Shown here piece after piece: positions 59,136 through 64,000 of a stretch of 64,000 nt of DNA. The notes beneath the pieces are model-generated. The model saw only the letters and a list, made by a program, of their open reading frames with translations, was not told where the DNA came from and ran no database searches. Source of the stretch: Rhizophagus clarus (lineage: Eukaryota > Glomeromycota > Glomeromycetes > Glomerales > Glomeraceae). A program made the translations under genes and the position numbers. Numbering within the stretch: the stretch's first letter is position 1; each line of letters starts with the position of its first letter. Location: positions 310,001-374,000 of the forward strand of contig BLAL01000087.1 in the NCBI GenBank assembly GCA_015698045.1. Reading direction: 5' to 3'.

Positions 59136-59535
59136 TAGGGTTGGTCTGGTCGGACCGACCAAAAATCGGTCCTGAGGCAATTTTAAATGTTGCTAATCAC
59201 TTGCCGATCCTGATTACGTACCTCAATAAGTAACTTACCCTAAAAACGATCTGGAATTAATTTTTAATAATAATTATTTTTTAATCATAATATCAAAATT
59301 TGGTAATTTGCTTGGGACCGATGTCAGTTAATCGGTCCTAGGATCGGTCCGAATCTTAAGCATTTTAAGTATTCTGACTTTGGATAGAACTTTATTACTT
59401 ATTACCAATAAGTAACACACCCTAAAAAATGTCTGATAATAAACTTTATTAATAATTTTTGTTAACAAAATCATCTCAAAACTTGGCAACTTGCTAAGGA
59501 CCGATTTTTGACCGGTCCGGACCGATCCAACCCTA
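59136..59535. mobile_element. hAT-like short element (GGACCGAC type) with 8-bp target duplication
   Basis: Termini TAGGGTTGG and CCAACCCTA; flanks GTTTATTA (59128-59135) and GTTTATTC (59536-59543) form an 8-bp duplication with one difference. Subterminal GGTCGGACCGACC, ATCGGTCC and GGTCCGGACCG motifs are arranged in mirrored order. No coding capacity. Confidence 0.8.
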
Positions 59536-59845
59536 GTTTATTCGTTGAATTTCCTTTTCTTTTAAGAAAAAAGGAAGAAATTCGAGGAATATCTTTCATA
59601 AAAATATTGTATTTATAAATTATAACAGCTAATATTTTATTCATTTTAAAATTGCTTAAACACAAATACTGAATATTTGTTTATTTAAAATAAAAAAGTT
59701 TTATTAGGTAATTGTATTATTTTTTTTTTTAGGATGTAAATATGTCTTTGTCACATTCTAACTAGCTAATTGACATATTTGTGACGTAACTAGTTAAGTC
59801 ATATGCCGTACCTAGCTCAAAAGTTTGCATATCTAATTATAACTC
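59536..59845. other. intergenic
   Basis: Short spacer between two elements; nothing seen. Confidence 0.5.
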
Positions 59846-60493
59846 CCCTATAAAAAATAAGTGTCCGGATAATGTCCAGAAAATGTCCGGAAAAATTGTC
59901 TAAATAATTGTCCGGAAATTCTGGACACTGTGTGTCCGGAAACTGTTCCGAAAACACTGCATTTTCGGTATATTAGGAAATTGTCCTGAAATTGTCCGGA
60001 AATGTATTTTCGTAAATTTTGCCATAAAAGATGATCAATGGATAGATGATCATCATTATTCCTCAGCCCAAAATTTTTATATCATAGATATATAGTATTT
60101 TTGCCTGCTCTGCAATTTTAATTAGTACGACAGAAAAGATTTTGAATGTCAGTTTTGTGATTTTTGCATTTTTTTACAAAATTAATTTATCCTTTTTTGG
60201 AAATAGTATCCAGAATTTGTCCTGAACTTTTTCATGTCCGGAATTTGTCTATCTGGTTTTTTACTATGTCCAGAATTTGTCCAGGTTTAACTGTCCAGAA
60301 TTTGTCCAAAATTTTATACCGAACAAATACTGGACGAATTCTGGATAAAGTTAGGACATGTCAAAATTTTAAGTATCAGAAGTGTGTCAGACATGTACCA
60401 AAAAAGTGGACATTTTCCGGACACATCAGATTTATTCCAGACATTTTCCAGACATTTTTGATAACATTTTCCGGACATTTATTTTTTATAGGG
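59846..60493. mobile_element. CCCTATAA-terminus element, TGTCCGGA motif family, 3-bp target duplication
   Basis: Left end CCCTATAAAAAATAAGTGTC and right end are near-perfect inverted repeats over about 25 bp, with CTC on both sides (59843-59845 and 60494-60496). Inside are more than ten TGTCCGGA/TGTCCAGAA-type motifs, mostly one orientation in the left half and the other in the right half. A frame at 60164-60568 is a repeat artefact. Same terminal core and duplication length as the element at 56018 but an unrelated internal motif. Confidence 0.75.
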
Positions 60494-60496
60494 CTC

Positions 60497-62320
60497 ATTC
60501 TACTTTTTTTCTTATTATATTATTTATATTCTATTGAACGTAATACAATAAGGAATTTCGGTTTGTGACTAAGCATTCCAAATTACAAAAATAAATAAAT
60601 TCGGCTAACCTTAAACATAACTCGTCTGGATGTGTATTAGAGAATCGTGATATTTAGATTACTCTGTATAAATTAATTTGAATTGTGTAGAGTGTAGTAT
60701 GAATGCACATAGTGATATATATTCATTATTTTTAGTTATGAGAATTTGATTTTTATCAATTATACCGTAATAGATCTGTTGATTATTAAAAAGTAGAAAC
60801 CCAATTTTTGCTTTCATTAATTGATGTTAATTGTTAAAACAAAATCCACCATCACTAATCAAACAGCAATTCTCAGATTTTTTGATTTTTTTTTGCATAA
60901 ATATATAATAATTATGATGTAATAATAATTATCATATCATTATTATCACCAATTCACCATAGTAATTTAACTATTTAATTTAAAAAAAAAATTTTGTCAG
61001 AATTAAATAATTGATTTGAAAATTTATCATAATTTTCTCAAAATAATTTCTGACTGTTTCAAAAGAGTAATATATGAAAATTAGTATAGTATGATTTTGT
61101 AAATTAGTACGTATGTGGAATTTTTCTTCGTATGATTATTTATTTATTTATTTATTTATTTAAGTATAACGACAGTACATCGCATGGTGTAGTTGACACA
61201 ACTATGGCTAGCCTGTTGTACGCGGGCAATCCATTAAATCTAGAAAGCCAGCCCTATCACATGAGATGTAGGAAAACCTAAAAACAAAACATGCTGTATT
61301 TTTCTCTCGGGTCTATGATTTTTTATTTTATTTATCGTACATGTAGTATACTATACAATTCTTCTTCCACGTAATCATAGTGAAAATTTGCCACTCCCCG
61401 TCACATCCTTTTTTGGCAATTATTCAACAAAGGAGTCTTTTTACTCTTTTGAATTATCAAGTTTATCGGAAATTTGATTTTATTAATTCGATTATATAAA
61501 TTCCATAAATCTGTAAATGCTTTACGTCGATAAACAGTCTCGAGAATACCAGTTTAATTTGGTCCAAAAAATTCAGTGAATATGGGAAATCATTGTATAG
61601 ATGATTGGATGTCAAATTCATCTACTGTTATCAACAGTTTACCTGAAATAAATTAATTATTATACATTTCTTTACTCATTTATTAGATAATGCAGAACGG
61701 AAATACTGTCCAAGATACATAATATGTTTAATATTTCGTTCTTCCATCAAAAAGTACAATCGTTGGAAATTAGAGATTATTTAAACCGAAAGTGATATTG
61801 AAGTGATGTTTGTATTAATTTCATGACATTATGTTACTCGAAAATCAAAAATATCTTGTACAAATAATAAAATTAGTAATTAACCCGTAGGTTAATGCAC
61901 AATATAAATATGTTTAAGGTCGTGTGACCCTACATTAAGAGCGGAACCGTACGTAAAGTTTATAAACCTTGTGTAGATCCATGCAACTTATGCAAGGTTA
62001 CACCATCTTGCATAGTTACGCCTAAAAAAAATTTCCTAATATATATAAAAGAAATAGTTTAATCTAATTTAAATGTTGCCTGCGAGCTATCTACTTGGCT
62101 ATTTGGCTACACTTCAATGAAACTGCCAAAAATAGATTTGTAATATTTACTTTTTTTTTCGCCCTTTATAATTGTAAATTTATATTTTTTTTTTTTTTTT
62201 TTTATTATTTTCTTACATACATACAGTATTTCAATGAAAGTTTGAGTTTAAGAATTTGTTTTTGAACTCATTTTATAAAGTAGATTGATTTTTATAGATT
62301 TTTGACATTTGTTCGGTTAC
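60497..62320. other. intergenic with a (TTTA)n-tailed fragment
   Basis: 61138-61165 is a (TTTA)n run followed by about 150 bp of less AT-rich DNA (to about 61300), which looks like the 3' end of a minus-strand non-LTR element or SINE. Otherwise no gene. Confidence 0.4.
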
Positions 62321-62358
62321 AGACCGGTGCACGATCATCACAAGTTTATATAAATAAG
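62321..62358 (+). promoter_or_regulatory. promoter block with TATA box
   Basis: AGACCGGTGCACGATCATCA, then TATATAAATAAGG at 62346-62358, about 40-50 bp before the ATG. The first part matches the block before the pseudogene at 39060. Confidence 0.5.
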
Positions 62359-62395
62359 GTTTCAGTTCAAAACCTTAATTCTATTTTCCTTAACC

Positions 62396-63854
62396 ATGTC
62401 TTCAAAATTTTTTGCAGAGTTATCCAGCGATTTTGAAAAACTTTTTGAAACAGAAATAGGATATGATGTTATCATTTATGCTGGAGATGAACAGAATGTT
62501 AAAGAGATACATGCTCATTCAAGTATATTATGTATTAGATCTCAATATTTTCGTTCCGCGTTCTCTAATGAATGGGCTGAAAAAAAGAACGGAAAATTTA
62601 TTTTCAGAAAGCCGAATATTTCACCACAATTATTTAAAATCATTCTTAGGTAAAATTAAAATGGTATTATGAATTAAACTTTATTTTTTTTTTATAATGG
62701 AATATTTTATAATTATTAATTTTATTTTTAGGTTTATTTATTGCGGAAATATTGAATTGAAGAATTTACAAGGTCCTGATGTTTTGAAATTGTTAATAGC
62801 AGTTGATGAACTTAACATCCAACCATTAATTTCTCATATTCAAGAATTTTTGATTGAACATCAAACCGAATTTTTATATCAAAATCCAACTGGTATTCTT
62901 GAGACTGTTTATCTACATGAAGCATTTACTGGTTTATGGAATTTTTATCTTGAAAAAATTTGTGAAGAACCTGATATTTTATTTAATTCTGATAGATTCG
63001 TTAATTTAAAGGCTCCTTTATTGGAAGTATTGTTAAAAAGGGATGATTTAAATGCTGATGAAATTGAAATATGGGACAATTTATTGAAATGGGGAGTTAC
63101 ACGCCAAAATATGAAGAAAGATCCAGCAAAATGGAGTAAAGAAGAAATTATGAAAATTAAAAAGGAATTACAAAAATTTATTCCTTTAATTCATTTTTAT
63201 GATATTGAACCCACTGACTTCTTTTATAAGGTTTACTGTTATAAAGACATCTTACCACAAGATTTAGTTCATGATCTTTTGGAATTTTATATAGTCCCTG
63301 ATATGAAACCTAAAGTTAATATAAATCGTTCAAGACGACAAAATTTAGCAGATTCAACCTTGATTAAACCTAGTCATATTCCTCTTTTTGCTTCATGGAT
63401 TGATAAGAGAGCTTCATACTATAATAAGAATAAAATCCCTTATGATTTTAATTTATTATATCGTTCAAATCAGGATGGATCTGGAACTGATTCTTTTCAT
63501 AAAAATTGTGATAATAAAGGAGCTACTATTTGGGTGGCAAAAATCAAAGATTCAGCACAATTAATTGGAGGGTATAATCCTCTTGATTGGAGTGGTAATT
63601 CATGGAAATCTACAGCAAATAGTTTTATATTTAACTTTAAGGATGGAAAAAATATTTCTACTGCAGAAGTAGGGTATGTTAATAGTACAACGTGTGCTAT
63701 TTTCTGTCATAATACTTACGGACCAACTATGGGTAATTTACACTGTGATAATAACTATTGGACTTACAATGGCGGATATTATTATCCTAAATTATCCATT
63801 CCAAAAAATTTTATAATAGAATGTTATGAAGTTTTCCAAGTAATTAAAAGATGA
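62396..63854 (+). CDS. BTB-BACK-TLDc protein, distal array member
   Basis: Exons 62396-62649 and 62732-63854 give 458 residues; intron 82 nt (GTAAAA...TTTTTAG), phase 2, at the family position. ATG start MSSKFFAELSSDFEKLF. BTB, about 20-125: DVIIYAGDEQNVKEI, SSILCIRSQYFRSAFSNEWA, KIILRFIYCGNI. BACK, about 130-225: IWDNLLKWGV, FIPLIHFYDIEPTDF. TLDc, about 300-456: HIPLFASWIDKR, KNCDNKGATIWVAKI, LIGGYNPLDW, TYGPTMGNL, ECYEVFQVIKR. The GPIFGGDF motif and the VDDY motif are altered, so it diverges from the 16880/19919/35782 group. It lies 22 kb from the nearest array member but keeps the strand and gene structure. Confidence 0.9.
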
Positions 63855-64000
63855 TTTTAAAGGTACGAAAATTTAAGAAGATTGAAATTTATATTTTTAT
63901 TATGATGTTTAAACTAATAAGAAAATAATACAACATTTTATTAACTATTTTTTATGTCAAAACAAAGTAATTTTTTTTTTAATACTATAAGTTTTACAAT
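63855..64000. other. 3' flank of last gene
   Basis: AT-rich; nothing further seen before the window ends. Confidence 0.5.

Noticed and set aside
60164-60568. 134-codon frame with repeated SRICPEL/FSGHI patterns
   Set aside because: It is produced by the TGTCCGGA motif array of the transposable element.
1-64000. CRISPR arrays, bacterial operons, phage or virus genes
   Set aside because: Spliced genes, fungal families and dispersed short elements show a eukaryotic nuclear context; no array of identical direct repeats with unique spacers and no viral gene was found.

Overview
The window looks like nuclear DNA of a fungus, most likely an arbuscular mycorrhizal fungus of the Rhizophagus/Glomeromycotina type. 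The reasons are extreme A/T richness with long homopolymer runs, short GT-AG introns (71-106 nt) in the BTB genes, and a gene content made of families that are strongly expanded in those genomes: BTB-BACK-TLDc proteins, F-box/LRR-like proteins, Sel1-repeat proteins and small HMG-box proteins. The organism is inferred from family content and was not confirmed by any search. Genes are sparse; most of the window is intergenic DNA full of decayed gene pieces and short transposable elements.

Layout. 1-221 is the last exon of an unidentified gene. 998-1214 is a short coding stretch with a frame break. 1.7-10.1 kb holds three minus-strand F-box paralogs with related flanks (a tandem segmental duplication): one pseudogene split by a hAT-like short element, and two intact genes. 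10.5-13.1 kb is repeat-rich: a foldback element, a palindromic-motif array and a 16-bp minisatellite. 13.7-21.4 kb carries three intact BTB-BACK-TLDc genes on the plus strand, with a TLDc relic between the first two. 23.7-27.0 kb has two small HMG-box genes. 28.4-29.4 kb is a degraded coding island, followed by a short element with a 10-bp target duplication. 33.6-40.6 kb holds three more BTB-BACK-TLDc loci (two intact, one pseudogene). 43.6-44.0 kb is a third HMG-box gene. 44.7-48.6 kb is a 5'-truncated non-LTR retrotransposon with a perfect 15-bp target duplication and an open reverse transcriptase/RNase H frame. 49.9-51.1 kb has two hAT-like short elements. 54.2-55.3 kb is a Sel1-repeat gene with a frame break near its start. 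55.6-60.5 kb is a nest of terminal-inverted-repeat elements. 62.4-63.9 kb is the seventh BTB-BACK-TLDc locus.

How the parts relate. All seven BTB-BACK-TLDc loci lie on the plus strand and share one phase-2 intron just after the BTB core, so they arose by DNA-level duplication, not retroposition. Several share promoter blocks. By family knowledge, BTB-BACK proteins are candidate Cullin-3 adaptors and F-box proteins are candidate SCF adaptors, so most intact host genes here may encode substrate-choice parts of ubiquitin ligases. TLDc domains are known V-ATPase-binding modules in other eukaryotes. The partners here are inference.

The most unusual material is the short-element fauna. One set starts with TAGGG, carries GACCG-type internal motifs and has 8-bp target duplications (hAT-like). 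A second set shares CCCTATAA termini and 3-bp target duplications but has unrelated internal motif arrays.
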